Made by a program: the position numbers and the translations under genes. DNA of 64,000 nt. Origin: Paenibacillus yonginensis (GTDB taxonomy: Bacteria > Bacillota > Bacilli > Paenibacillales > Paenibacillaceae). Below are positions 37,574-46,635 of the stretch, in pieces. The stretch spans positions 749,501 through 813,500 of the forward strand of contig NZ_CP014167.1 of NCBI RefSeq assembly GCF_001685395.1, written 5' to 3'. The notes beneath the pieces are model-generated. The model saw nothing but the letters and a program-made list of their open reading frames with translations, did no database searches and had not been told where the DNA came from. Every line of letters starts with the position of its first letter. The first letter of the stretch is position 1.

Positions 37574-37726
37574 GTGGCAGTTGTTTGCTTGTAGGCGGCA
37601 AAAGTGCAAAATTTCGTGAGTTCGTTCACGGAATACGTATGCCCTTTTGACCTAATACAAGGAACTTCTCGCATCGTATTTTTTGGATACCGACGGAGTG
37701 CCTTATTTGAGGTACTCCGTTTTTTT
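37574..37726 (+). promoter_or_regulatory. attenuation leader of the fusB-like gene: short ORF and intrinsic terminator
   Basis: AAAGGGG (37558-37564) is followed nine bases later by a six-codon ORF (GTG 37574, stop 37592-37594; peptide MAVVCL). A further stem TTCGTGAG/TTCACGGAA lies at about 37613-37633. ACGGAGTGCC (37693-37702) and GGTACTCCGT (37711-37720) followed by seven T form an intrinsic terminator only 23 bp before the coding start. The arrangement is that of antibiotic-responsive transcription attenuators. Confidence 0.65.
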
Positions 37727-37749
37727 GGGTGAACTGAGGAGGAAAACAC

Positions 37750-38397
37750 ATGCTAACGCCATTTATGGAAAACCACGAATTTAATTTGATCAAGCGCCTG
37801 TTGGGGCGCCTCGAATATAACATCAAAACCACAGCCGACCAGAAAGTTATATCGGCCATCCGGCACACGACTTGGACCCGGGTCATGGAGATGTTCCCTG
37901 CTATGACGGAGGAACAGAAGCGGTTTTTCGACCGGATTCCGACGCTAAACCGTGCCGAGGAGTTCCATGCTTATTTGAGCGAGCTGGAGTCATGCGTGAC
38001 AGCCTTTCCGCAGGTAACGGAACAGCAGCTGAAGAAGCTTTATCCCAAAATTAAAAAGCTGAAGCTTCCGCCGCTGTCCGAGCTCGATTTCCGCTTCCTG
38101 ACCTATATCGGCTGGGCCGACATTTCAACGAATAAACTATTCATCGTCTACAATCTGGACGGGAAAATGACGGGCATTGAGGGCCGGTTCACCCCGACGA
38201 ACAAGAAGGGGGTCTGCTGCCTCTGCAACAAGCATGAAGAGGTGGCCTTCGTGACCGCGCAGACGAAAGCCAAGGGACCGGCATTGGATCATTTTGGGCG
38301 GGTCGGAAATTATATGTGCATCGACAGCGCCAAGTGCAACCAGAATATTACCGATGTGTCTCAACTGGAACGGTTTATGAAGGATGTTTTAAACTAA
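37750..38397 (+). CDS. FusB/FusC family elongation factor G-binding protein
   Basis: A 215-residue protein. The N-terminal helical half (to about residue 110) binds EF-G in this family; the C-terminal treble-clef zinc domain shows CCLCNKHEEVAFVT and, later, MCIDSAKCNQNITD, holding the four expected ligands. FusB-type proteins free EF-G trapped on the ribosome by fusidic acid; many Bacillales carry chromosomal relatives whose resistance effect varies. GAGGAGG (37736-37742) precedes the ATG. The leader contains a terminator that implies induced expression. Confidence 0.9.
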   Translation: MLTPFMENHEFNLIKRLLGRLEYNIKTTADQKVISAIRHTTWTRVMEMFPAMTEEQKRFFDRIPTLNRAEEFHAYLSELESCVTAFPQVTEQQLKKLYPKIKKLKLPPLSELDFRFLTYIGWADISTNKLFIVYNLDGKMTGIEGRFTPTNKKGVCCLCNKHEEVAFVTAQTKAKGPALDHFGRVGNYMCIDSAKCNQNITDVSQLERFMKDVLN

Positions 38398-38781
38398 CCA
38401 AGCTAGTTTTGAGAGAAATAGAGAAGCTTTCGGGGGGAATCCCGGAGAATGTACACGGGCAGGCCGACCGGCCTGCCCGTGTTATTTTCCTTTGAGCTAT
38501 CGGATCGGGATCGGGAAATAGGTTTAGTGGATCAGCAGCACAAGAGGGGGCGCCTGGATATCGCTGCTCATGAACAGGTTGTGTCGCCCCAAGGGCCATA
38601 AACTGTATCCTAAAGGAACTGAGGACTGGAGAACGATCCAGCCGTACAAAAGCAACAGCAGCTTCTCCCGGTCCATCCGTATCTATTGACTAGGCAGTGC
38701 CTTAATCAGCGCACGAATAGTTTTAGATTGGCCCAGATCAGGGGAGGCATGCGATGAGTATAAGGCTTTCAATATTCGCAA
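38398..38781 (+). other. intergenic region after fusB-like gene: terminator, then no clear gene
   Basis: ACACGGGCAGGCC (38454-38466) pairs with GGCCTGCCCGTGT (38471-38483) and is followed by TATTTT, a strong terminator. The remaining 290 bp show only a 39-codon frame (38570-38689) without a ribosome site, which I do not call as a gene. Confidence 0.6.
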
Positions 38782-38810
38782 TTTACAAACCGATGGTCGG
38801 TTTGTATAAT
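38782..38810 (+). promoter_or_regulatory. promoter with TetR-type operator
   Basis: TTTACA (38782-38787), a 17-bp spacer and TATAAT (38805-38810). The spacer is filled by a perfect 9-bp inverted repeat, ACAAACCGA-TGG-TCGGTTTGT (38785-38805). A bound dimer would block RNA polymerase, so the TetR gene below is most likely self-repressed from this site. Confidence 0.85.
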
Positions 38811-38865
38811 GGAATTAACGATCGGGATTTTTCTCACAGAAGACATAGAAAGTTTGGAGGCTGAC

Positions 38866-39471
38866 ATGAAAAACGAAGAGCGAAGACAACAAACGATTCG
38901 CAAACTGCTTGATGCAACCAAAGAATTGCTGCAGGACAAAAGCTGCCATGTCGTTACCCTTAAGGACATCATGGATAAAACGGAATTATCCAAGGGCGCT
39001 ATTTTCCATTATGTGAAGAGCAAAGACGAGATTTTCACCTGGATTCTGCAGGAACGGCTTGAGGAAATCAATCAACGGTTTATGAAGGAGGTGGAACAAA
39101 GCGGCAGCCGATTCGACGAGCCGATGCAGGCCATCTCAAACAGTCTGAGGACTTTGGAGGATCCCCAAGAAGTAACAAACAAAATTCTTATGTATTTGCT
39201 GGGAAAAGAAGAGGACCCGCTCATCGCTGAAGCTCTTCGGGGCTTTAAGGACAGATCCGTGCAGCTAGCCAAACAATGGATCATGACGGGGCAGCAGCAT
39301 GGAGTGATTCGCCCGTCAATTGACGCGGATCAAACTTCAGAGTTATTTGTCCTGTTATCGTTTGGCCTGCGTGTCGGTTCTACCATCTGCTCGGCTCCTG
39401 CCTCCTTTGGTTCCGGGGAGCTGTCATCTTTTATGGCCAAGATGTTAAAAAACGAATCTTTAAAGAACTAA
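38866..39471 (+). CDS. TetR/AcrR family transcriptional regulator
   Basis: A 201-residue repressor. The N-terminal helix-turn-helix is clear (TIRKLLDATKELL, then VTLKDIMDKTELSKGAIFHYVKSKDEIF), while the C-terminal ligand domain is divergent. ATG 38866 has TTGGAGG upstream; earlier in-frame starts lie within the operator-promoter region and are excluded. A DoxX-type gene follows after 57 bp and is presumably co-repressed. The inducer is unknown. Confidence 0.93.
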   Translation: MKNEERRQQTIRKLLDATKELLQDKSCHVVTLKDIMDKTELSKGAIFHYVKSKDEIFTWILQERLEEINQRFMKEVEQSGSRFDEPMQAISNSLRTLEDPQEVTNKILMYLLGKEEDPLIAEALRGFKDRSVQLAKQWIMTGQQHGVIRPSIDADQTSELFVLLSFGLRVGSTICSAPASFGSGELSSFMAKMLKNESLKN

Positions 39472-39528
39472 CCTTAAAAAACTAGTCTGCCGGTTTGCAG
39501 AGACTACTAAACGTTAGGAGAGAGGTTT

Positions 39529-39981
39529 ATGGCGCCATTTATTGCGTTTGTTTTTTCTTTTTTGGTGTTCCGGGTGATCGGTCTGCTGGGGTGGAGCTAC
39601 TTTGACAATTGGCACTTTTCGCTTGCAGGAGCCGTAACCATTATGCTGCTGCTCGCGGCTTCAGCCCACTGGGGAAAAAGAAGGAAGGATCTGATTCGTA
39701 TGGTCCCGCCTAAATTTCCTAATAAAGAAGGGATCGTGACCTTCACTGGGCTGCTGGAAATCGCGGGAGCGATTGGAATTTCATTGCCGGTGCCGGCTAT
39801 TGCTCTTGCCGCTTCGATCGGTTTGACACTGCTGCTGATCGCTATGTTCCCTGCCAATGTATACGCAGCTAGAGAAAACTTGACGATGGGCGGCAAACCT
39901 GTGCCAAAGCTGATGATCCGGCTGCCGCTTCAACTGGTCTTCATCGGATCGGTTCTCTTGGCGTCGCCCATGTTTGGTTAG
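39529..39981 (+). CDS. DoxX family membrane protein
   Basis: A 150-residue protein with four membrane helices. FTGLLEIAGAIGISLPVPA and LIAMFPANVYAARENL are hallmarks of the DoxX-like group. The C-terminal RLPLQLVFIGSVLL forms the last helix. GGAGAGAGG precedes the ATG. As the second gene behind the TetR repressor, it is probably induced by the compound that the repressor senses. No enzymatic activity can be assigned. Confidence 0.85.
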   Translation: MAPFIAFVFSFLVFRVIGLLGWSYFDNWHFSLAGAVTIMLLLAASAHWGKRRKDLIRMVPPKFPNKEGIVTFTGLLEIAGAIGISLPVPAIALAASIGLTLLLIAMFPANVYAARENLTMGGKPVPKLMIRLPLQLVFIGSVLLASPMFG

Positions 39982-40150
39982 GACGATCGGGTACTCGCCG
40001 TCTGAGTCAATTTGGCTTTCGCCCCTTTGCCGCTTGGCAGTAATGGGAGCGATGCTGAGCCGGGAGCCCTAGTAAATCGAATTTAATTGAATATTTTTCC
40101 AATATAAGGATATCCTGTTGTTAGTTGTGAGCGTGAAAGGAATTTAAGCG

Positions 40151-41011
40151 GTGAATGCCATGTTTTGGGAAAATACAATTTGGTTTGTTTTACTCGGAAT
40201 GACAACGATTCTGGAATTGGTCTTGATTTTCCGGAAAGCCGATGACCGAAAGCGCACAGCAGCAGTATATTTAACCATCAGCGGGATGACGTTCTGTTTT
40301 GAAATGTTTGTTTTATCCTATTTAAAGGCATATGACTATTATCCGAAAATCTTCCCCGACTCTCCTGCAGACGATAATATTGCCGGGAATTTGTTTTCCC
40401 AGTTCTCGGTTTCGGCCACGGCCCTACTGCTGGCGGTTTTTGATCTGAATGGGGTGTGGAAGCTGATCTTTATTGCGGCGTACAGCGGCATTGAAGAAGG
40501 TTTTAAAGCGTTGGGGATTTACCGTCAGCACTGGTATCGTACCTGGATGACTATGGTGAGCCTTCTTCTGCTGTTCTGGTTAGCCAAACATACTTATGCT
40601 GCTGGCAGGAATTATTTGAAGCGATGGGTTCGGTACTTGTTTATTTTCCTAGGTTTAATTACGCTGCATGAGCATCTGATTGTCTGGGTGTTGAGATTAA
40701 CCGGCATTCGGCTCTTGAGCGAGCATGTATTGCCTGATAAAGAGCACAGCTTAGTTGTTTTATCAGCTGTCTATATGCTGCTGCTGAGCGTATTCGTTAT
40801 GTTCCTCTATTTTTCAAGCATTCGCTGGGGATGGAAGCTGCTGCTGCTGGCTATTCTTTATTTTGGACATTGGCTGGCAGCCCGCTATAATTTGATTCTC
40901 TATAAAGAGAGCTGGATGTGGATCGCTTCATCCATTTCAATTTGGAGTATGTATGGATTTACATTCTTGCTCGACAAGCTGTACGGGAGTTCCCCTGAAC
41001 CCAAACCTTAA
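40151..41011 (+). CDS. CBO0543-like multi-spanning membrane protein
   Basis: A 286-residue hydrophobic protein with seven to eight membrane helices. The loop DYYPKIFPDSPADDNIAGN after the second helix resembles the CBO0543 family of Firmicute membrane proteins, for which no function is known. Repeated helices with charged ends (HEHLIVWVLR, FGHWLAARYN) follow. The start is GTG at 40151, with GAAAGGAA upstream; ATG at 40160 is an alternative. It stands alone between the DoxX gene and the ABC transporter. Confidence 0.7.
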   Translation: MNAMFWENTIWFVLLGMTTILELVLIFRKADDRKRTAAVYLTISGMTFCFEMFVLSYLKAYDYYPKIFPDSPADDNIAGNLFSQFSVSATALLLAVFDLNGVWKLIFIAAYSGIEEGFKALGIYRQHWYRTWMTMVSLLLLFWLAKHTYAAGRNYLKRWVRYLFIFLGLITLHEHLIVWVLRLTGIRLLSEHVLPDKEHSLVVLSAVYMLLLSVFVMFLYFSSIRWGWKLLLLAILYFGHWLAARYNLILYKESWMWIASSISIWSMYGFTFLLDKLYGSSPEPKP

Positions 41012-41152
41012 TATCGGATGCAACTCCTCACCCGCCAAACCAAAGGATCTGTCCTGTATTGGCGGGTTCATTTCTCCCCTACGAATTTATCCTGTAATTC
41101 TAATTTTATTATGGGATAATTTAGGAAAACGGAAGAGGGGCGACTATAAAAG

Positions 41153-41953
41153 ATGGGAACGATGATAGATTCCGTACCGGTCATCGAGATCAAAGATCTC
41201 AGAATGAGATACGGAGCAAGATTTGTGCTGAATGGCATTGACCTTACGGTGCATGCAGGCCAGATTATCGGTTACATAGGACCCAATGGAGCGGGCAAAA
41301 GCACAACTGTAAAAATCATGCTCGGCCTTGTGCAGGGCTATACTGGCGAGGTGCGTATTTTTGGGCAGGATATTGCCAAGGCTGGGCCGGATTACAAAAG
41401 CAGGATAGGTTATGTGCCCGAGGTGGCTGACCTTTACGATACGCTTACGGCACGTGAATATCTGACGTTTATAGGCAGGCTTTACGGGCTGGAGGCGCAG
41501 GAGGCTGAATTCAAGGGGCTGCAGATGGCGGATATTTTAGGACTGAGAAATGCTTTTGACAGCCGAATCTCTTCTTACTCCAAAGGAATGAAACAGAAAG
41601 TGATGCTGATCTCAAGCCTGCTGCATAATCCGGATATTCTATTTCTGGATGAGCCGCTGAGTGGTCTTGACGCCAACAGCGTGATGGTGATCAAGGAGAT
41701 TCTGGAGCTGCTGGCCCGGCAGGGCAAATCCATTTTTTATTCTTCTCATATTATGGATGTTGTGGAAAAGGTCAGCAGCCGCATTATTTTGTTAAATGAC
41801 GGGCGGATTGCGGCCGATGGCAGCTTTGAAGAGCTGAAGGAGCAGAATCTGGAGAGCAGCCTGGAGGATATTTTTACACAGCTTACCGGATTTGATGAAC
41901 ACCGCAGTTTGGCGGAACGTTTTGTTGCAGCCGTGAACGAGGTGAGGTCATGA
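41153..41953 (+). CDS. ABC transporter ATP-binding protein
   Basis: A 266-residue ATPase. Walker A is GPNGAGKST, the signature is degenerate (YSKGMKQKV), Walker B is ILFLDEPLSGLD, and the switch histidine lies in YSSHIMDVVE. This form is usual in ABC-2-type exporters. The start ATG 41153 has AGAGGGG upstream. It overlaps the permease gene by 4 bp. Exported substrate unknown. Confidence 0.92.
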   Translation: MGTMIDSVPVIEIKDLRMRYGARFVLNGIDLTVHAGQIIGYIGPNGAGKSTTVKIMLGLVQGYTGEVRIFGQDIAKAGPDYKSRIGYVPEVADLYDTLTAREYLTFIGRLYGLEAQEAEFKGLQMADILGLRNAFDSRISSYSKGMKQKVMLISSLLHNPDILFLDEPLSGLDANSVMVIKEILELLARQGKSIFYSSHIMDVVEKVSSRIILLNDGRIAADGSFEELKEQNLESSLEDIFTQLTGFDEHRSLAERFVAAVNEVRS

Positions 41954-43629
41954 AGGAATTTCGAATTTTGAAGCTGCTGGATAAAATACGGGTCCCGCTT
42001 GAGAAAACGGGTGTCCAATACCCGGAATTAAGGCTTATTTTACAGGTTAAGCTGACGATGGACGGCCGGAGGGTTCCAACGGTTGGAGCCAACATGTTCT
42101 CTCGAGGCAGAGAGCGCGACCTGGATCGTCGTTTATCCGGCAACGGCTCGGCAGAGGAGGCTGGTTCCGGCAACCGGTTTATCCGCTCCCTGTGGCTTTA
42201 CGCGTTAATTGGACTTGTGCTTCTGCCATTTATTCTAATGGGCGACAATTATTTGTTTCAGATGAGTGTGATCTTTTCGATTCTTTTTTTTATGGTTACC
42301 AGCTCGCTGATTTCCGATTTCTCTTCAGTGCTGCTGGATATCCGGGATAAAACGATTTTGGTATCCAAGCCGGTTAACGCAAAGACCATCAATCTGGCTA
42401 AAATGATCCATATCCTGATTTATTTGTTTTATATTACGGCGGCTGTAACGGTTCCTTCGCTGCTTGCGGCTGTTTTTAAACATGGAATCGGATTTTTGCT
42501 GCTTTATTTGGCCGAAATCATCCTTATGGATTTCTTCATTGTTGCCTTGACAGCTCTGCTGTATTTCCTGGTCCTGCGTTTCTTTAACGGAGAGGTTCTT
42601 AAGGACATCATTAATTATGTGCAGATCGGTCTGACCATCGTCTTGACGGTGGGCTACCAGCTTGTGTTTCGTTTATTTAATCTGTCGTCGGGATTGGCGG
42701 TTCATTTCGAGCCGAAAATTTGGCAGTATTTCCTGCCTCCCGTCTGGTTTGCCGGCGCTTTTGAAGTGCTGTTTAACGGAAAACATGCAGAGATTTATCT
42801 TTCTTTCGCTCTGCTCGCGCTGCTGGTGCCCATTCTGTCTTTGGCTGTGTATACCCTGCTGATGCCCCGCTTTGAACAGCATCTTCAGAAGTTGTCCGAG
42901 CAGGGAGAGGGAGGGCGGCGAAAAACCTCCCGTTTCTATAGACGGATAGGTTCATGGGTTTGCCGTACTAAGCAGGAGGCGGTGTTCTTCGACTTTGCTT
43001 CGATCATGCTGGGACGGGAACGGGATTTCAAATTAAAGGTTTATCCATCCCTTGGCTTGTCTATTGTATTCCCGTTTATTTTTCTGATTACGAACTTTAG
43101 AACGGGCTCCAGCTGGGCCGAAATTTCGTCCGGGCAGAGCTACCTGTTTATCTATTTATGCACCATTATGGTGCCGACGGTAGTTATGACGCTGAAATAC
43201 TCGGGAAATTATAAAGGGGCCTGGATTTATAAAACAGTGCCGCTCGGACAAACCAAGGACATTTTTAAAGGGACGTTAAAGGCTTTTTTGGTGCGGCTGC
43301 TCCTGCCCTTATTTCTGGTGGAGGCGATCATTTTTACGGCAATATTCGGGGTGCGCATTCTGCCGGATTTGCTGGTGGTGCTGCTTGTTCTTTTCCTGTT
43401 TACTTATATATCGTTTAAGAGAATCGGAGGAGAACTGCCGTTCTCCCGTGAGTTTGAAACGGTTCCGGAGGAGGGAGCGGGGTTCAAAACCCTGGGGCTG
43501 TTGCTTATTTTGGGCGGGTTCGCCCTGCTTCATTATTTGTCCTTGAAGCTGAATTATGGTATTTATGGCTATCTGCTGATCTTGTTTGCCGTGAATTTAA
43601 GGGCTTGGAGAAAGGGGTTTGAAGACTGA
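41950..43629 (+). CDS. ABC transporter permease (large ABC-2-type)
   Basis: A 559-residue membrane protein with about twelve hydrophobic segments in two blocks (residues about 75-320 and 365-555), separated by a polar region around 300-360. It begins with a cytoplasmic stretch of some 70 residues. The ATG overlaps the stop of the ATPase gene, so the two proteins are made together and should form an exporter. The size suggests a fused or extended ABC-2 permease as found beside Firmicute exporters of unknown cargo. Confidence 0.85.
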   Translation: MKEFRILKLLDKIRVPLEKTGVQYPELRLILQVKLTMDGRRVPTVGANMFSRGRERDLDRRLSGNGSAEEAGSGNRFIRSLWLYALIGLVLLPFILMGDNYLFQMSVIFSILFFMVTSSLISDFSSVLLDIRDKTILVSKPVNAKTINLAKMIHILIYLFYITAAVTVPSLLAAVFKHGIGFLLLYLAEIILMDFFIVALTALLYFLVLRFFNGEVLKDIINYVQIGLTIVLTVGYQLVFRLFNLSSGLAVHFEPKIWQYFLPPVWFAGAFEVLFNGKHAEIYLSFALLALLVPILSLAVYTLLMPRFEQHLQKLSEQGEGGRRKTSRFYRRIGSWVCRTKQEAVFFDFASIMLGRERDFKLKVYPSLGLSIVFPFIFLITNFRTGSSWAEISSGQSYLFIYLCTIMVPTVVMTLKYSGNYKGAWIYKTVPLGQTKDIFKGTLKAFLVRLLLPLFLVEAIIFTAIFGVRILPDLLVVLLVLFLFTYISFKRIGGELPFSREFETVPEEGAGFKTLGLLLILGGFALLHYLSLKLNYGIYGYLLILFAVNLRAWRKGFED

Positions 43630-43748
43630 TCATCGGCGAACCCCTTATTTCCGATCAAGCGGTTCGCCCAATCATCCACAATCTCATCCCACATGGTCTT
43701 CATCTCCTTTCTAGCTGTGAATGAAGCCTGGACCGCGCCGGATTATCA

Positions 43749-45233
43749 TCAGCCCCTTAACTCCACCGTCTGGGTTGCGATCTTTCGGGTGAATTCACGG
43801 TCATGCTCTACAAAAACCATGGTCGGTCTGTATTCGAGCAGCACCTCTTCGATCTGCATGCGGGAGATGACATCAATAAAGTTGAGCGGTTCATCCCAGA
43901 TGTGCAGATGAGTCTGTTCGCAGAGGCTTCTAGCGATCAGCACTTTCTTTTTCTGTCCGCCGCTGAACCAGGCCATATCCTTCTCGAACTGCAGGCGGGA
44001 GAAGTCCAGCTTTCTCAAAATAGCTTTAAACAGACATTCGTCAATATCCTGCTCGCGGGCATAGTCGGACAAGCTGCCTCTTAAATTTGAGGTGTCCTGC
44101 GAAACATAGGAGATTTTTAGTCCGCTGCCCTTGCGAAAGGTTCCGGAGAAAGGAATGGCTTCGCCTAGAATCAGCTTGAGCAGACTTGATTTGCCTGAGC
44201 CGTTGGGTCCGGTAATCGCGATCCGGTCGCCTTGTTCGATCAGGAAGCTGATATTTTGGCAAACGGTCTGATCTCCATAGTTGATGGATACATGATCCAA
44301 CTCAGCTAATCGTGATTTGGGATAAACAAGCTGCGACAGCTTCAAGCTTTCCGAGGTTTCGATGTTTTGCAGCAGCTTGGATTTCTCTTCGGCAGCTGCT
44401 TGCTGCCGCTGCTCAATCGCTTTGGAGCGTTTCATCATTTTGGCTGCTTTATGCCCAACATAACCTTTATCCACCTTGGAACCCGAGTTTCGTGTTCCAT
44501 TTTTTGTTTTCTCCACCTCATGGGACCACTGCCCGGTTCTCCGGGAAGCTTCGGTCAGCCGTTTAATGTCTTTGTGCAGCTTCTCGTTCTCATTCAGCTC
44601 ATATTGATCCTGGCGCTGTTTGTTCAGCCACCAGTCGGAGAAGTTGCCTTTCTGAATCTCGATATTCGTTTTGTTGATGGACAAAATATGGTCTACGCAG
44701 TGATCCAGAAACGCCCGGTCATGGGAGACCAGAATAAAGCCGCTCTTCCGGCTCAAATATTCGCTGACCAGCTGTCTGGCGTGGAGATCCAGGTGGTTGG
44801 TCGGTTCGTCAATCAGCAGAAAATGATTTTCCTTCAGAAACAAGGTCGCAAGCTGTATCTTGGTCTGCTCTCCGTTCGATAAGGTCTCATAGGGGCGGTA
44901 TAACACATCTTCCGATAGTTGAAGCAGGGACAGCTCCCTCTGCAGCCGCCAATGCTCATAATCCGGGTAAATCTCGTTGACTACCTCGTAGGTCAAGTAT
45001 TCGGGGTGTTCCACCGCAAATGGGAAATAATCAAAGCTCACGGGCGATGTAATCGTCCCGTTGTACTCCAGTTTACCTAGAAGCAGATTCAGGAACGTCG
45101 TTTTGCCGCGTCCGTTTCTGCCCGTGAACCCCAATTTCCAGTTGGTATCGAGCTGAAAGCTGACCCGCTCGAAAATGTTGTCATAGCTGCCTTCATAAGC
45201 AAAGGTGAGCTCGGATACGCTGATTAATGACAT
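43749..45233 (-). CDS. Lsa-family ABC-F ribosomal protection protein
   Basis: A 494-residue protein with two ATPase domains and no membrane helices. The first has GRNGRGKTT, LSNGEQTK and LIDEPTNHLD; the second has GPNGSGKSS, FSGGQKKKVLIARSL and IWDEPLNFID. The intervening linker (about residues 180-275) is the antibiotic-resistance domain. The N-terminus (FAYEGSYDNIFERVSF, WKLGFTGRNG) matches the Lsa group, which displaces lincosamides, streptogramin A and pleuromutilins from ribosomes. The AGGAGGGATC ribosome site precedes the ATG. An attenuator lies in its leader. Confidence 0.92.
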   Translation of the reverse strand: MSLISVSELTFAYEGSYDNIFERVSFQLDTNWKLGFTGRNGRGKTTFLNLLLGKLEYNGTITSPVSFDYFPFAVEHPEYLTYEVVNEIYPDYEHWRLQRELSLLQLSEDVLYRPYETLSNGEQTKIQLATLFLKENHFLLIDEPTNHLDLHARQLVSEYLSRKSGFILVSHDRAFLDHCVDHILSINKTNIEIQKGNFSDWWLNKQRQDQYELNENEKLHKDIKRLTEASRRTGQWSHEVEKTKNGTRNSGSKVDKGYVGHKAAKMMKRSKAIEQRQQAAAEEKSKLLQNIETSESLKLSQLVYPKSRLAELDHVSINYGDQTVCQNISFLIEQGDRIAITGPNGSGKSSLLKLILGEAIPFSGTFRKGSGLKISYVSQDTSNLRGSLSDYAREQDIDECLFKAILRKLDFSRLQFEKDMAWFSGGQKKKVLIARSLCEQTHLHIWDEPLNFIDVISRMQIEEVLLEYRPTMVFVEHDREFTRKIATQTVELRG

Positions 45234-45513
45234 GGATGATCCCTCCTGGTTCTGTAAAAATAAATGAGCTGCAAGAAAAGGTACTTTTCCTGCAGCTCAT
45301 TCGAATAGAACAGACCAGTCCAGCCCTGCGCAGGGGCTGGATCGGGCATATATTCAGAGTGAAAGGAATAAGTAACCTTCTTGCACAGACGGTCTAAAGA
45401 ACACAACAAAAAACTGTTCTATTCTTTAAAACCAGGCAAGAAATCTTACATTATTCCGACACTCCCTTCGTTAAGTTTGTAGTCATCATAACATAACAAA
45501 ATAAGGGTTTCAA
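45234..45513 (-). promoter_or_regulatory. promoter and attenuation leader of the Lsa-type gene
   Basis: On the minus strand, TTGAAA (45513-45508) and TATGAT (45490-45485) are spaced 17 bp. The leader of about 240 nt contains AAGGGAG (45468-45462), ten bases before a start-stop ATGTAA (45451-45446). It ends in a 17-bp stem (45264-45280 with 45284-45300, one mismatch) followed by TTTATTTTT, 30 bp before the coding start. This is an intrinsic terminator in the leader and implies drug-dependent readthrough. Confidence 0.7.
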
Positions 45514-45614
45514 ACCATTGACAGAATTAGTAAGCTGGCATATAAATAAATTATAAATCGTAAGTAGTAAGTAATAAGTAGCCTGCTAATCCTCTAAACA
45601 AGGAGAGATTTGCC

Positions 45615-46601
45615 ATGAACGATTTGACATTGGCCCAGCAATTTTCATTAGTCGGCTTAAATGGACAGGACAGCCTTCACGGGACTGTAGTAAAGAAAGC
45701 CGCCCTGCGCTGCGTAGCAGCAGCGGTGGTTCTGGAAGCGTGGCTGGAGGGGATTTTTGTCCAAGAGGGGGAACGGTTTGTCCTTGACCTGAGTAAGACT
45801 GAGGCATTTTGTGAAGAGCCCTATAGACAATTGGTGATGAAGACGCTGCTGCCTAAAGGGAAGAAAGCCGAGCTAAGCTGGTGGATCAGGAAAGCCTCCG
45901 GATTGTCGAAGCGAAAGTTAACCCGACTGGAGCATGCGATAACGGCACCTTTAAGAAAGCAGTGGCTGATCGAGGATATTCCCGGCCTCCTGGGCTGTGA
46001 CCTGTATCTGCATTCCTCGGGAGTAGAGATCAAGGAATACCGTACCGATAACCAGACCTTTACGAGAATTACGGAATCCGTCCGTGCCGAAGTGCTGGAG
46101 GAGGGCAGCATCACTGATGAAACGATCTGTATGCTTTGGCTGCTTAGAGAAAGCGGCTGCATGCATGATTTGTTCTCGCAGAATGAAATGCAAACCATAG
46201 CGGAGAAGATGGGGAACCTGTACCGCAGCCATCCGCTGGCCAGACAGCTTTATAGGCTCCAGATCCGACGGGGATTCGAACTGGCTTATAAACAGTTCCT
46301 GAAATTCAAACGCAGAGCTGTGCAGACGGTAACGGGCAGCGGAATCAACTTCCTGTTCCCGGCATTGGAGCGGTCGCAGTCGGTTTTTATTGAGATGGAA
46401 GCCTGGTTCTCCAATCCGGAGCGGCGGTTGAAAGATATCAAGAACCGGCTGGAATCCCAGGGCCATGAATTTACCGTCCTCCGGGAAGGCCAGATACCGC
46501 TGATTAAAATTGATAATGTAGTCTATGAAGCGATTCCGCATGCCATTTATGGAAGGGTTCCGATTCATGGGGTGCGGCTGCTTCCGAGACGTCCATTCTA
46601 A
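45615..46601 (+). CDS. uncharacterised protein, possibly GPP34-like
   Basis: A 328-residue soluble protein. The first 180 residues follow the helical pattern of the GPP34 (GOLPH3-like) fold: LTLAQQFSLVGL, then AALRCVAAAVVLEAWLEG, and a later DETICMLWLLRESG. The C-terminal 130 residues are basic and of unknown type. I recognise no catalytic motif. AAGGAGAG precedes the ATG. The following MerR-like gene lies 34 bp downstream and may be co-transcribed. Family placement is tentative. Confidence 0.6.
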   Translation: MNDLTLAQQFSLVGLNGQDSLHGTVVKKAALRCVAAAVVLEAWLEGIFVQEGERFVLDLSKTEAFCEEPYRQLVMKTLLPKGKKAELSWWIRKASGLSKRKLTRLEHAITAPLRKQWLIEDIPGLLGCDLYLHSSGVEIKEYRTDNQTFTRITESVRAEVLEEGSITDETICMLWLLRESGCMHDLFSQNEMQTIAEKMGNLYRSHPLARQLYRLQIRRGFELAYKQFLKFKRRAVQTVTGSGINFLFPALERSQSVFIEMEAWFSNPERRLKDIKNRLESQGHEFTVLREGQIPLIKIDNVVYEAIPHAIYGRVPIHGVRLLPRRPF

Positions 46602-46635
46602 GGCAGGCGGCTAACATGGCGAAGGTGGCGGCATA

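Noticed and set aside
38570..38689. 39-codon frame in the gap between the fusB-like gene and the TetR promoter
   Set aside because: It has no ribosome site and no recognisable family. It could be a remnant, but nothing supports a gene.
45224..45409. 61-codon minus-strand frame in the Lsa leader
   Set aside because: It runs through the terminator stem and into the start of the ABC-F gene. A short uORF fits the leader better.
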